The notes: generated by a model not told the origin, from the letters alone. Positions 44,001-55,594 are shown, counted from the stretch's first letter. The stretch is DNA of 64,000 nucleotides from Microglena sp. YARC (GCA_022414725.1 CM039464.1:1872299-1936298); one strand, 5' to 3'. Translations and numbers: made by a program.

Positions 44001-47000
44001 AAGGGGATTGAGGTCCATTTGAAAGCAACACAGATGCAGCCCCACCACCACATGCCCACCACCCCACCTTCACCACACCTTCACCACACAGGCTGACAGA
44101 CAGTGTCAAGGGACCTATTGCGCAACTTGTGGAGAAGGGGATTGAGGTCCATTTGAAACGAACACAGATGCCAGACATGTACTTGTTTGCTTACGACGGC
44201 AAGGATCTTGGGTCTGCGGGTATGGCTGGAGCAGGGATGATTGAGGTGGAGGTGTCCCAGGTGGGTGGTTGGTCAGGTCGTGGTGGGATGCAGTTGTATT
44301 GTGCATATGTAACTCACTCAGATGCAAGACATGTACCTGTGTGGCAAGGATCTTGGGTCTGCAGGTATGGCTGGGAGCAAGGGAGATGATCGAGGTGGAG
44401 GTGTCCTAGGTGGGTGGTGGGGCAAGTGGTGGTGGTGTGAAGGTGAAGGTGGGTGGTATGTCAGTTAGAGGTGGGTGGTGGGGCAGGTTGTGTTGGGGTG
44501 AAGGTGGGTGGTGGGCCAGGTTGTCGTTGGATGCAGTTGAAGTGAGTACATGCGACTAGAAGAGATGCCAGGCATGTACCTGTTTGCCTACGACGGCAAG
44601 GATCTTGGGTCTGCCGGAATGGCTGGAGCAGGGATGATCGAGGTGGAGGTGTCCCAGGTGGGTGGTGGGTCAAGGTTGTGGTGGGTGGTGGGGTGAAGGT
44701 TGTGGTGGTGGGGTGAAGGTGGGTGGTGGGTCAAGGTTGTGGGTGGGTGGTAGTGCGGTGAAGGTTGTGTTGGTGGGTTCAAGGTGGGAGGTGGTGGATT
44801 CGAGGTGGGTGGTGGTGGTGGGTCAGGTTGTTGGTGGTGGGTCAGGTTGTGGTGGTGTGAAGGTAGTTTGTGGGTCAGGTCGTGGTGGTGGGGTGAAGGT
44901 GAAGGTGGGGTGAAGGTGGGTTGTGGTGGGATGCAGTTGAATTATATATACTATATGTGACTAGAAAAGAGGTTGGACATGTACTTGTTTGCTTACGACG
45001 GCAAGGATCTTGGGTCTGCCGGTATGGCTGGAGCAGGGATGATCGAGGTGGAGGTGTCCCAGGTGGGTAGTGGGGCAGGTGGTGGTGGGGTGAAGGTGGG
45101 TGGTGGGCCAGGTTGTGGTTGGATGCAGTTGAAGTGAGTACATGCGACTAGAAGAGATGCCAGAGATGTACCTGTTTGCCTATGACGGAAAGGATCTTGG
45201 GTCTGCCGGTATGGCTGGAGCAGGGATGATCGAGGTGGAGGTGTCCCAGGTGGGTGGTGGGTCAAGGTTGTGGTGGGTGGTGGGGTGAAGGTGGGTGGGC
45301 AGCAAGCTGATGTGTTGGGCAAGCAAGCTGTGTGTTGGGCAGCAAAAGCTGTTGTGTTGGGCAGCAAGCTGTTTGTTTGCTTGCACTGGGGCCAACCACC
45401 AATGAGCAACACTGTTTTGTTACCGTTCCTTGCAGGTGTTCAATCGGATCTGTAAGGATGGCTGTTCATTACTGGTGTGATTCAAACCCAAACAACCCAA
45501 ACAACCCAACCAAAACAGCCACACTGATTGTTTTCTTGCTTGCAGGTGTTCCATCGGATCTTTTAAGGATGGCAGTTCGTTAAGTGGGTGATTAAAACCC
45601 AAACCCTATACCCAACCCAAACCCAAACCCAAACCCAAACCCAAACCCAAACCCAAACCCAAACCCAAACCCTCAACTCTAAACTTAAACCCACATCGAC
45701 AATCAACCTTTTTACTCAGCCCAGCTCAGCCGCATTTTTTGTTTTCTTGCTTGCAGCTGTTCCATTGGATTTTTAAGGATGGCTGTTTGTTGGGCAGCAA
45801 GCTGTTTGCTTGCACTGGGGCCAACCACGAATGAGCCACACTGTTGTGTTACCTGTGCTTGCAGGTGTTCAATCGGATCTTGAAGGAGGGCTGTTCATTA
45901 AAGGGGTGATTCAAACCCAAACAACCCAACCAAAACAGCCACACTGATTGTTTTCTTGCTTGCAGGTGTTCAATCGGATCTTTAAGGATGGCAGTTCGTT
46001 AAGGGGTGTTTAAACCCAAACCCAAACCCAAACCCAAACCCAATCTCTTAACTCATACTTACATGGACAATCAACCTTACTGCTCAGCCGCATTTATTGT
46101 TTTCTTGCTTGCAGGTGTTCAATCGGATCTTTTAGGATGGATGTTCATTGAGGCGTGCTCCAAACCCAAACCCAAACCAAAACCCTGAAATTTAAACTCA
46201 TCGACAATCATATTGACATCCAACCACCTGGGCAATCATATTGACATCCAACCACATCGACCATCATATTGACATCCAACCACATCGACCATCATATTGA
46301 CATCCAACCACATCGACCATCATATTGACATCCAACCACATGGGCAATCATATTGACATCCAACCACATCGACCATCATATTGACATCCAACCACATGGG
46401 CAATCATATTGACATCCAACCACATGGGCAATCATATTGACATCCAACCACATGGGCAATCATATTGACATCCAACTACATGGGCAATCATATTGGCATC
46501 CAACCACATGGGCAATCATCCTTCTTGCTCAGCCCAGCTCAGCCATTCTGAATATTTTCAACCCAACCCAAACAGCCACGCTGATTTGTATTTCTTGTTT
46601 GCAGGTGTTCAATCGGATCTGTCAGGATGGCTGTTCATTACTGGTGTGATTCAAACCCAAACAACCAAAACAACCCAACCAAAACAGCCACACTGATTGT
46701 TTTCTTGCTTGCAGGTGTTCAAAAAATCGGATCTTTAGGATGGGGGGCAAGGAGGGGTTTGTTAAGGGGTCAAACCCAAACCCAAACCCAAACCCAAACC
46801 CAAACCCAAACCCAAACCCAAAACCCAAACCCAAACCCAAACCCAAACCCAAAACCCAAACCCAGACCCAGGACCCACACCCAAACCCAAAACCCCAACC
46901 CAAACCCAAACCACCAAAAACCCAAACCCAAACCCCAAACCCAAACCCAACCCAAAACCCAGACCACAGACCCAGACCCAGACCCAAACCCAAACCCAAA

Positions 47001-49632
47001 CCCAAACCCAAAACCCAAACTCAAACCCAAACCCCAAACCCAAACCCAAACCGAAACCCAGACCCAGAGTACCCAAACCCAAACCCAACAAACCCAAACC
47101 CAACCCTAAAACCTAAACCCTAAAACCCTTAAAAACCTAAACCTAAACCCTAAAACCCTAAACCCTAAACCCTAAACCCTAAACCCTAAACCCTAAACCC
47201 ACCCAAACCCAACCCAACCCAAACCCAGATCCAGGACCAGACCCAAACCCCAAACCCAAACCCAAACCCAACCCAAACCCAAACCAAACCCATACAGACC
47301 AAACCCAAAACAAAAACCAACCCAAACCCAGACCCAAACCCAAACCCAAACCCAGACCCCAACCCCAAACGAGACCAGCCCAAACCCAACCCGACAGACC
47401 AAAACCCAAACCCAAACCCAAACCCCAATAAACAACCCAGAACCCAAACCAAACCCAAACCCAAACCCAGACCCCCAAACCCAAACCAAACCCAGACCCA
47501 AAACCAACCCAAACCCAAACCCAACTCCCCAAAAAACCCAAACCCCAAACCCAACCAGACCCAAAACCCAAACCCAAACCCAGACCCAAACCCAAACCCT
47601 AAACCCAAACCCTTAAGACCCTAAACCCAAACCCAAACCCAGGACCCAGACCCAAACCCAAACCCAAACCCAAACCCAAACTCAAACCCAGACCAAACCC
47701 AAACCCAAACCCAAACGAAACCAAAACCCAACCCAACCACCCATTTAACCCAAACCCAGACCCAGAACCAGACCCAAACCAAAACCAAACCCAAACCCTA
47801 AGAAACCCCTACCCAAACCGCTTAAACCCTAAACCCAACCTAAACCCAAACCCAAACCCAGACCAAAACCCAACAACAAACCCAGACCAGACCCAGACCC
47901 AAACCCAAACCACAAACCACAAACCCAAACCCAAACCAAACCCAGACCGACCCAACCCAAACCCAAACACCCAACCATAACCAACCCGACCCAGGACCAA
48001 CCCAAACCCAGACCCAAAACCCCAAACCCAGCCAACCCAAACCCAAACCCAAACCCAACCCAAACCAACCCAAACCCAAACCCAAACCCAAACCCAGACA
48101 CCAAACCCAAACCCAGACCCACCCAAAACCCAAACCAAACCAGACCCAAACCCAACCCAGCCCAACCTCAAACCAAGACCCAACCCCAGAACCCAAACCC
48201 AAACCCAAAACCAGAACCCAAACCCAAAACCCAACCCACAACCCAAACCCAACCCAGACCCAAACCCAAACCCAGACCCCAGAACCAAACCCAATACCCA
48301 AACCCAAAACCCAAGACCCAACCCAACCCACGACCCAACCCAGAACCCCAACCCAGACCCCAGACCCTACCCAAACTTCCAAACCCAAGAAACCCCAAAC
48401 CCCAAAGCCCAAACCCACCGCCAAACCACAAACCCAAAACCCACCCAGACCCAAACCCAGACCCAGCACCCAGACCCAGAAACCCAGACAAACCCAAACC
48501 CAAATAACCAGACCCAACCCAAAACCCAACCCCAACCCAACCAACACAGACCCAACCCAGACCCAAACAATACCCAACCCAAACCCAAACCCAAACAGCC
48601 CCTAAACTCTCAAACCCAACACCCAAACCCCTAAAACTACCTAAACCTTAGATCCAAGAACCAGACCCAGACCCAGACCACAAAGACCCAAACCAAAAAC
48701 CCAAACCCAAACAACCCAAAGACGCACGAAACCCAAACAAAACCCAAACCCAATCCAGGGACTCAAACCCAAAACCCAGACCCAAACCCAAACCCAGACC
48801 CAGGCCAAACCCAAACCCAAGACAGAACCCATGACCAGGAGAACTCCAGACTTCGCCAGACTCCAGAGACCCAGAGGACCCCAAACCCACGACCCAAACC
48901 AATCCCAAACCCAAACCCAAACCCAAACCCAGACCCAGACCCGACCCAGACCAGTTCCCAGACCAGACCCAGACCCAGACCCAGACCCAGACCCAGACCC
49001 AGACCCAGACCCAGACCCAGACCCAGACCCAGACCCAGACCCAGACCGACCCAGACCCAGACCAGACCCAGACCACAGACCCAGAACCCAGACCCAGACC
49101 CCAGACCCAGCCCAGAACCCAGACCCAGACCCGGACCAGACCCAGACCAGACCCAGCCCAGACCCAGCCCAGACCCAGACCCAAGACCCAAACCCAGACC
49201 CAACCCAAACCCAAACCCAGAACAAGACCAAACCCAAACCAAACCCAAAACCAAACCAGACCCAAGACCCAGACCCAGACCCAGACTCCCCAAACCAAAC
49301 CAAACCCAACCCAGGACCCAGGACCCAAAACCCAAACCCAAACCCAAACCCAGACCCAAACCCAACCCAAACCCAAACCCAGACCAAACCCAAACCCAGA
49401 CCCAAAACCCAAACCCAAACCCAAACCAACCAAACCCTCAACTCTAACTCAATACCCACATCGACAATCAACCTTTTTTACTCAGCCCAGCTCAGCGCAT
49501 TTGTTGTTTTCTTACTTTGCAGGTGTTCCATCGGATCTTTAAGAATGGCTGTTTCGTTGGGCAAGCAGGGTGTTGTCGATGTTGGTGCGACATTTCGGCT
49601 GGTACTCCCATTGCAGCGACCAACAAGTGCAG
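24064..49632 (+). CDS. Type II membrane protein, Ser/Thr-rich stem and Cys-rich domain (partial)
   Basis: Exons are 24064-24723 (ATG), 38270-38406, 44092-44260 and 49523-49632. The first three junctions agree in phase (0, 2, 0). The 3' end lies beyond the window's N gap or is not recognised. The protein has a basic N-tail, one membrane segment at about residues 29-49 (FCSLLTFCLICLAAGFLLG), and a long Ser/Thr/Pro stem with three imperfect repeats containing ATPAVSTSTSPGASR. A Cys-rich domain spans exons 1-2 (EVCTDTC...DGKCNDG...CDLGTDCVDCGPW), followed by a segment with MPDMYLFAYDGKDLGSAGMA. This is the layout of Golgi or secretory-pathway type II proteins such as glycosyltransferases. The catalytic class is not visible, so no enzyme is claimed. 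Exon 4's frame is doubtful because its copies read differently and the area is indel-rich. Confidence 0.7.
24831..25141. mobile_element. hAT-like MITE, intron 1, perfect 8-bp TSD
   Basis: It starts CAGGGTACTTC and ends GAATTACCCT(T). It is flanked by the identical 8-bp target duplication CAGGTGAT at 24823-24830 and 25142-25149. CAGGG termini with 8-bp duplications are hAT hallmarks. The interior has the family's gcgctttagcgcac and caaaaactgcgctt blocks. A second right-end-like sequence (gcgcgcgctttgaattaccctg) at 25004-25026 suggests internal duplication or nested insertion. It is non-coding. Confidence 0.85.
25203..25369. mobile_element. hAT-like MITE, intron 1, perfect 8-bp TSD
   Basis: It starts CAGGGTAC and ends GGACCCTG. 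The flanking 8-bp duplications TTGTACAG (25195-25202 and 25370-25377) are identical. It shares caaattggtcagcgc and gtggggctcaaaaag with the other copies. Its length is 167 bp and it is non-coding. Confidence 0.88.
25490..26690 (+). repeat. (TG)n-rich block with CATGTATGG motif, intron 1
   Basis: TGTGTTTGTGCATGTATGGT units grade into pure (TG)n. Stop-free frames encoding VCVCVC-like peptides are artefacts. The block ends in an acceptor-copy unit (cttttgcatg, then cccagtcctcgtcttatcta, cag). Confidence 0.9.
26695..26712 (+). repeat. Outlying exon 2 start copy
   Basis: tatctacag followed by GCCAAAGATAGG repeats the acceptor and first 10 bases of exon 2 (real copy 38270). It lies about 11.5 kb upstream of the real exon, with the GT array in between. 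Confidence 0.7.
26860..35960 (+). repeat. 9-kb GT-rich minisatellite (46-bp unit), intron 1
   Basis: The repeated unit (gtgtttgagttgtgtgtgtg, tgtttttgtgtgtttgtgtg, tgtgta; 46 bp) gives roughly 200 copies. Copies are near-identical at 26860-27600 and 30640-31720. Many one-base insertions and deletions occur in between and from 31800 to 35900. The strand is almost free of C. Frames in either direction are artefacts. Confidence 0.92.
36150..38269 (+). repeat. Acceptor-junction copies of exon 2, intron 1
   Basis: Units of about 160-320 bp contain a pyrimidine tract (cccagtcctcgtcttgccta), an AG or mutated AG, and the start of exon 2 (GCCAAAGATGGGAAGTGC, then aatgatgggcgtgctgtt). Copies start near 36158, 36318, 36626, 36951, 37189, 37570, 37948 and 38110, with weaker ones near 36050, 36864 and 37101. 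Those at 37570, 37948 and 38110 extend about 80 bp into the exon before diverging to aaaatcatatcatgtcat. Some copies have acatg or acaat in place of acag. Confidence 0.88.
37205..37425 (+). repeat. 18-bp minisatellite derived from the exon 2 start
   Basis: About 11 copies of ggtgggcgtgctgctggg follow directly from an exon-start copy (tgatgggcgtgctgttgggc), of which the unit is a sub-segment. Confidence 0.85.
38407..40345 (+). repeat. Donor-junction copies of exon 2, intron 2
   Basis: Fourteen or so units repeat the end of exon 2 plus its donor (gaccctggaagccatcaggc, ccagtggactg|gtaggtatt). The first ones (38525, 38622, 38895, 39134) keep a GT donor. From about 39330 to 40340, nine units of about 118-122 bp have lost it (ggacatgtatgcattagaga, or ctgatatg). 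Confidence 0.88.
40417..41481. mobile_element. TIR-bounded insertion of 1.07 kb, class undetermined
   Basis: Left end GTATCTCCTTAGGTGCCTAAG faces its imperfect reverse complement at 41459-41481 (right end, reverse-complemented, GTATCTCCATAAGTGCCTAAG). Both are followed inward by gacttag-type sequence. ATAA flanks both ends and may be a short target duplication. The element interrupts the exon-copy array, which resumes at about 41525 (ttgcgccttattacgaggcg). The interior is unique, with a 119-codon minus-strand frame (41003-41362) of no recognised domain. Confidence 0.7.
41525..44091 (+). repeat. Acceptor-junction copies of exon 3 (about 24), intron 2
   Basis: Units contain accacacag|GCTGGCAGGCGGTGTCAAGG and accc(a)atcacacaact followed by agcacacccaccacaacctg. 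Spacing is about 83 bp from 41690 to 42770, then about 125-130 bp (with ggggattgaggtccattc added from the exon) from 42896 to 43960. The real junction is 44091|44092. Small indels are frequent. Confidence 0.9.
44261..45430 (+). repeat. Donor-junction copies of exon 3 (four), intron 3
   Basis: The last 70-100 bp of exon 3 plus donor (ggatcttgggtctgccggta, tggctggagcagggatgatc, gaggtggaggtgtcccag|gtgggtgg) recur near 44349, 44592, 45001 and 45190, separated by gtggtgggtcaaggttgtgg-type DNA. Confidence 0.88.
46200..46515 (+). repeat. 28-bp tandem array
   Basis: About 11 copies of catattgacatccaaccaca, tgggcaat, with a tcgaccat variant alternating in the first half. Confidence 0.9.
47104..47200 (+). 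repeat. Interstitial plant-type telomeric repeats
   Basis: Six or so perfect CCCTAAA units (about 47150-47199), with degenerate ones upstream, lie within the (AAACCC)n block. Smaller patches occur near 47595-47625 and 47820-47840. Confidence 0.85.
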
Positions 49633-52600
49633 GTAGATATTGTCTATGCAAGGGGGCTGGGGGGGTGGGTGGGGGGGGCGGCGTGGGGTGGGTGGGGGGC
49701 GATGGCTGTCGTTTGGGTTGAAAAAGCTGGTGTTGATGTTGGTGCGACATTCGGCGTGGTGCTCCCTTACTTGCAGCGACCAACAAGAGCAGGTAGGAGC
49801 GTGGACTTGGTGCTGCAATGGGGTGGGTTGGGTGTTGTGTGAGGCGGGGTGGGGCTCAATGAATCGTGGTGGTGGAGGGTGGTTGGGGGGGCTGATGGCT
49901 GTTCGTGGGTAGAAAGCTGTTTGTGATGTTGGTGCGACATTCGGCTGGTGCTCCCTTACTGCCAGCGACCAAACAAGTGCAGGTAGGGGTGACTTGGTGC
50001 TGGGATGCAAGGGCGGCTGGGGGATTGGGGGTGGGTGGGGGGCGCGTGGCGGGGTGGGTTGGGGTTGGTGGGGGGGGCGGCTGATGGCTGTTCGTTGGGT
50101 AGAAAGCTGTTTGTCGATTTTGGTGCGACATTTCGGCTGGCTGCTCCTTACTGCAGCCGGACCAACAAGAGCGGTAGGAGTGTGACTGCGTGCTGGTTGC
50201 AAGGGGGCTGGGCGGTTTGGGTTGTGGGCAGGGGCGGTGTATCGTTGTTTGGGGTGGAACGGTTGTGAGTGCAGCGTGGGGGGCGGGACTTGATGCGCTG
50301 TTCGTTGGGTAGAAAGCTGTTGTCGATGTTTGGTGCGGACATTCGGCTGGTGGCTCCCTTACTTGCGCACGACCAACAAGTGCAAGGTTAGGAGGTTGAC
50401 TTTGGTGCTGGTGCCAACGTGTGTAGGTGTGTGTGTGGTGGTGGGGTTGTGTGTGTGGGGAGGATGATGGTGGCTGGACCGGGGCTGCTTGTTGGTGCAA
50501 GAAGTGGGCGGTGGATTGTGGTGGGGGCGTGGAGAAGGGGGGTCATTGATGGACTGGTTGCTTTGATGGTAGAAAAGCCTGTTTGTTGATGTTTAAAGCG
50601 ACATTCGGCTGGTACCCTTATTGCCGCACCAACCAAGTGCAGGTAGGAGGTGATATGATGTGCTGGTGGCAAGGTGTGTGTGTGTGTGTGTGTTGCGTGT
50701 GTGTTGTGTGTGTGTGTGTGTGGGGGCGGAAGGGGGAAAATGGTGGTGGATGCAAGGCAGGAGGTGTGGGGTCCGAGGGGGGGAGGAGGGGTGGGGTGGG
50801 AAGTGGGATTGGGGCAGCACAGCGTGATTTGTCGATGTTGGTGGGCGACCATTCGAGGTTGTACTCTTCCTATTTGCTGCTTACCAAACCACAAGTGCAG
50901 TGTAGGAGGTGACTTGGTTGCTGCGATTGCAGACGTGGTGTGTGTGTGTGGTGGTTGGTGGTGGTCGTGGGGAGTATTTGGTGGGGGTTGTAAGAGGGAA
51001 GGATTTGCTTGCACTGTGTCCATGCAGCAGGACCAAGGACTAATGCAGCGTAGAGGTGACTTTGGTGCTGGTGCAAACGACTCAGAACATCGTCAGTGTG
51101 TGTGTGCTGTGTTGTGTTGGTGGGGGGTGGGGTGGGGAGTATTGGATGGGGTGTAACGAAGCAGGTGGAAGGTGCATGTCCGTGTTTGCGTCGCGATGCA
51201 GCGACTCAACTGAATTCAGGTAGGAGGTTGGACTTGTCGAAGGTTGCTGCTGCATGTGTGTGTGCTTGTTGCTGTGAGTGGTGGAGTGTTGGATGTCGAT
51301 TGGCACGTTGTTCTATCCAGTAGCCTTATCATTACCTACGCATCCCATGTCTCCTGTAGTTAAGCTAGTGTCTACCTTCGGCGCGTGGGGAGTATTTGGA
51401 TGCGGGGTGTAACGACGGGGGAAGGTGCTGCTTGTTTGTCCATAGCAGCGACCCTACTAATGCAGGTTAAGGAGGGTGACTTGGTGCAGGTTGCAACGTG
51501 ACTCTGGTGTGTGTGTGTTGTTTGTTGTGTTTGGGGGTGGCGGTGGGAGTGTTATTGGTTGGGGGTGTATAAGAGTAGGTAAGGGAGAGTGCTGCTGCTT
51601 TGTACATTGGCAGCGACCAAACTATATGCAGGATAGGAGGTGAGCTTGGTGGCAGGATGCGCTAACGTTGGTGGTTGTGTGCCTGTGTGTTGTGGTAGGT
51701 GGGGTGGGGTAGTATTGGGGGGAGTGTAAAGAGGGAGAAGGTGCTGCTGTCGCTGTCCAACTTGCCGCGTAAAACTAATGCAGGTAGGAGGTGACTTGGT
51801 GCTGAGAAAGCCTTGCAGACGTGAGATCTCCAGTGTGTGTGTGTGTGTGTGCTGTGGTAGTGTTCGGGTGGGATTTAGTATGTGAGCTGAGTACTTGTGT
51901 GGGATTAGGGTGTAAGAAGGCGGAAGGTCATTGCTGTTTTGTCCAGCAAGCGACACAAACTAATGCACCGGGGTAAGGAGGTGATATCTTGGTGCTGGTT
52001 GCAACGTGTTGTGTGTAGTGTGTGCTCGGTGGGTGGTGGGTGTGAGGGGATAGTATTGGTGGGGGTGTAAGAGGGGAAGGTGCTGCTGTTTGTCCACTGC
52101 GACAGCGAGCCTACTATTGCAGGTAGGAGAGGTGGTATCCTTGGTTGCTGGAGCCTGCAACGTATTGGCCCTATCACAACTAAATCAAACTACTACCTAC
52201 TCGCAAGCTTCTTTACTGGCCTAGCCAGCATCTCGCTCGTGTGTGCTGTGGTGAGCGCCAAACTCTGTGTGTTGGTGGTGGTGGTTTAGGTTGGCGGTTG
52301 AGTGGGAGTCATTGGTGGGGGTGTACAGTGAGGGGAAAGGGTGCTGCTGTTTTGTTCATGCAGGCGAACCCCTAACTGTAATGCAGGTAAACGCACGCGT
52401 GATTTGGTGGCTTGGTGCACATGGTAGTGTTTGTGGTGATGTGAGTGTGGTGGGGGTGCGGGTAAGGTATTGGTGGGTGGTGTTTAGAGGGAAGGGTGCT
52501 GTTTGTCCATGCAGCGACCAACTAGATGCAAGTAGCGAGGTGACTTGGTTGCAGGGTTCGTCAAACGTTTGGTGTGTGTGTGTGTGTGGTTGGTACGGTG

Positions 52601-54594
52601 GCATTTGGTGGGGAGATATTTGGTACGGGCGAGATGTAAGAGGGGAAGGTGCTGCTGTTTGTCCACTTGCAGCGGACCAACTAATGCAGGTAGGATAGGT
52701 GACTTGGTGCTTAGGCTTGCAACGTGTGTGGTGTGTGTGTGTGGGTTGGTGAGGGAGTATTGCGTGGGGTTGATTGTTAACGAGGGGAAGGTTTGCTGCT
52801 GTTTGTGCCATGCGCGATCCAACTAATGCAAGCGCTAGGGAGAGAGTTGACTTTGGTGCTGGCTGCAACGTGTTGGTGTGTGTGTAGTGTGTGCGTGGGC
52901 CGGTGGGGTGGGAGTATTGTGGTGGGGTGTAAGAGGGGAAGGTGCCTGCTGTTTGTCCACTTGCAGCGGACCAACTAATGCAGGTAGGAGGTGACTTGGT
53001 GCTCGTTGTTGCAACGTGTCGTTAACCATTGTCGCATTGCATTCTCAATCTCCGGGACATCCAACTGTGTGTGTGGTCTGGGTGGTGGGTGTGGGAGTAT
53101 TGGTTGGGGGTGTCATAGAGTGGGAGAAGGTGTGTGTTTTGTCCACACTGCAGCTGAGCCTCTAACTAATGTCAGTAGGAGGTGACTTAGCTGCTGGTGC
53201 AACGTCCGTTGTGTGTGAGTGTCGCACCCGTGGTCGGTGCGTGGGGTGGGGGGAAGTTTATTGGTGGGGTGTAAAGCGAGGGGAAGGTGCTGCCTGTTTG
53301 TCCTCCATGCCCATTGCGATACAACTAATGACATGTTAGGAGGTGATTTGGTAGCCTCTCGGTAGCACCACGTAGTCCGCGTGTGTGTGTGCTTGTGGTG
53401 GAGGTAGGCGAGTGCGGAGTTTATTGAGCTCGGGGAGTAGTCAAGAAGGGTGCAAGGTGCTGCATGTTATACTCCAATTACCAGCGATAGCCAACATAAT
53501 GACAGGCATATAGGAGGTTGACTTGGTGCTGGTGTGCATATATGAGCTTGCAAAACGTGTGTCTCGTGCCTCGCTCTCGCTCGCTCTCGGTGGGGGTGGC
53601 AGTGGTGGGTGAGTATTGGTAGGTGTGGTGTAATTATATAGAGAGGAAGGTGCCTGCTGATTTGTCCATGCAGCGATACCGAACTATAATGAGTGGAGTG
53701 GATGGTGACTTTTGGTAGGCCTGGAGTGTAGCAAAGCGGTGTGTGTGTTGTGTCGTCCGTTCACTAAACCACTTGTGCTAGTCGGTCGGTCCCCGGCCTG
53801 GACGAGATAGGGGCAGAGTTATATGGTGGGGAATGTAATGAGGGAGGTGCTGCTGTTTTGTCTCTATGCAAGCGACTCCAACTAATGCAGGTAGGAGGTG
53901 ATCTTCGGTGCTGACACGGTTTTTGAGCGGTTGCAACCGTGTTTGTGTGTGTGTCGTTTGTCTCTGATGGTGGGGGTGAACGTTGGGGCAGTATTGTGTG
54001 GTTATGTGATAGAGGGCGATGGAGGTGTGTTCTGCTGTTATGTATCCAATGCTCAGCGACCAACTAAATCGCAATGGTAGGAGCGTACTTGCGATGCTGG
54101 ATGCAAACGTGTTGTTGCAATGTGTGTGTCGTGGTGAGTGGATGGTGCAGTGAGGAGTATTGGTGGGAGGAGGTTAAGACGGGAAGGTGCTCTGTTTTGT
54201 TTCCATTGCAGCGACATTAACTAATGCAGGTTAGGGAGGTGACTTTGGTACAGGTTTGCGAACGTGTGTGTGTGTGTTGTGTGTCTTTGCATTTTCTCTC
54301 TTTTTTTTTTTTCTTTTTTTTTTGGTGGGTGGATGTGTGGGGTTGAGTATTAGGTGGGGGTGTTCAAGAGAGGGAACGAGTGCTTGCTGTAATTGTCCAA
54401 TGCCAGCCGCAATCCAAACAGGCATCGAGGTCGACGGCTAGGAGTGTGGACCTCTGGTGCTGGACTTGACAACGTGTTTGTGTGCTTTGACCGACGTTTA
54501 TCTTACCACCACACCTGCTGTGACTTGATGCTCGTGGTGTTGAGCGGTGGGGTTGGGCTTTGTATTTAGGTTGGGCAAGACTGATACGAGACAT
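49633..54594 (+). repeat. Donor-junction copies of exon 4 (about 25), intron 4
   Basis: Units of about 150-250 bp end in the exon 4 edge plus donor (cagcgaccaac(aag/taa)tgcag|gtaggag), followed by gtgacttggtgctggt, (TG)n and ggtgtaagaggggaaggtgc. The first units also repeat gatgttggtgcgacattcgg. Single-base gains and losses become common toward the gap, consistent with decay or poor consensus. Confidence 0.88.
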
Positions 54595-55594
54595 NNNNNN
54601 NNNNNNNNNNNNNNNNNNNNNNNNNNNNNNNNNNNNNNNNNNNNNNNNNNNNNNNNNNNNNNNNNNNNNNNNNNNNNNNNNNNNNNNNNNNNNNNNNNNN
54701 NNNNNNNNNNNNNNNNNNNNNNNNNNNNNNNNNNNNNNNNNNNNNNNNNNNNNNNNNNNNNNNNNNNNNNNNNNNNNNNNNNNNNNNNNNNNNNNNNNNN
54801 NNNNNNNNNNNNNNNNNNNNNNNNNNNNNNNNNNNNNNNNNNNNNNNNNNNNNNNNNNNNNNNNNNNNNNNNNNNNNNNNNNNNNNNNNNNNNNNNNNNN
54901 NNNNNNNNNNNNNNNNNNNNNNNNNNNNNNNNNNNNNNNNNNNNNNNNNNNNNNNNNNNNNNNNNNNNNNNNNNNNNNNNNNNNNNNNNNNNNNNNNNNN
55001 NNNNNNNNNNNNNNNNNNNNNNNNNNNNNNNNNNNNNNNNNNNNNNNNNNNNNNNNNNNNNNNNNNNNNNNNNNNNNNNNNNNNNNNNNNNNNNNNNNNN
55101 NNNNNNNNNNNNNNNNNNNNNNNNNNNNNNNNNNNNNNNNNNNNNNNNNNNNNNNNNNNNNNNNNNNNNNNNNNNNNNNNNNNNNNNNNNNNNNNNNNNN
55201 NNNNNNNNNNNNNNNNNNNNNNNNNNNNNNNNNNNNNNNNNNNNNNNNNNNNNNNNNNNNNNNNNNNNNNNNNNNNNNNNNNNNNNNNNNNNNNNNNNNN
55301 NNNNNNNNNNNNNNNNNNNNNNNNNNNNNNNNNNNNNNNNNNNNNNNNNNNNNNNNNNNNNNNNNNNNNNNNNNNNNNNNNNNNNNNNNNNNNNNNNNNN
55401 NNNNNNNNNNNNNNNNNNNNNNNNNNNNNNNNNNNNNNNNNNNNNNNNNNNNNNNNNNNNNNNNNNNNNNNNNNNNNNNNNNNNNNNNNNNNNNNNNNNN
55501 NNNNNNNNNNNNNNNNNNNNNNNNNNNNNNNNNNNNNNNNNNNNNNNNNNNNNNNNNNNNNNNNNNNNNNNNNNNNNNNNNNNNNNNNNNNNNN
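54595..55594. other. Assembly gap (1000 N)
   Basis: Exactly 1000 N, so the size is probably a placeholder. Translations crossing it are meaningless. Confidence 0.99.

Larger units (their letters stand above)
45431..49522 (+). repeat. Acceptor-junction copies of exon 4 and (AAACCC)n, intron 3
   Basis: Eight copies of ttgcttgcag|GTGTTCAATCGGATCT, then aaggatggctg (starts near 45436, 45547, 45758, 45866, 45968, 46114, 46604, 46716) precede the real one at 49523. Copies are followed by (AAACCC)n, which expands to a block of about 2.7 kb (46770-49440) with AACCCAGACC variants, dense near 48940-49200. Confidence 0.88.

Noticed and set aside
46627..49721. Several PKPKPNPNP, QTQTQT and GLGLGF/WVWVW frames
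   Set aside because: They are translations of (AAACCC)n and AACCCAGACC repeats on either strand.
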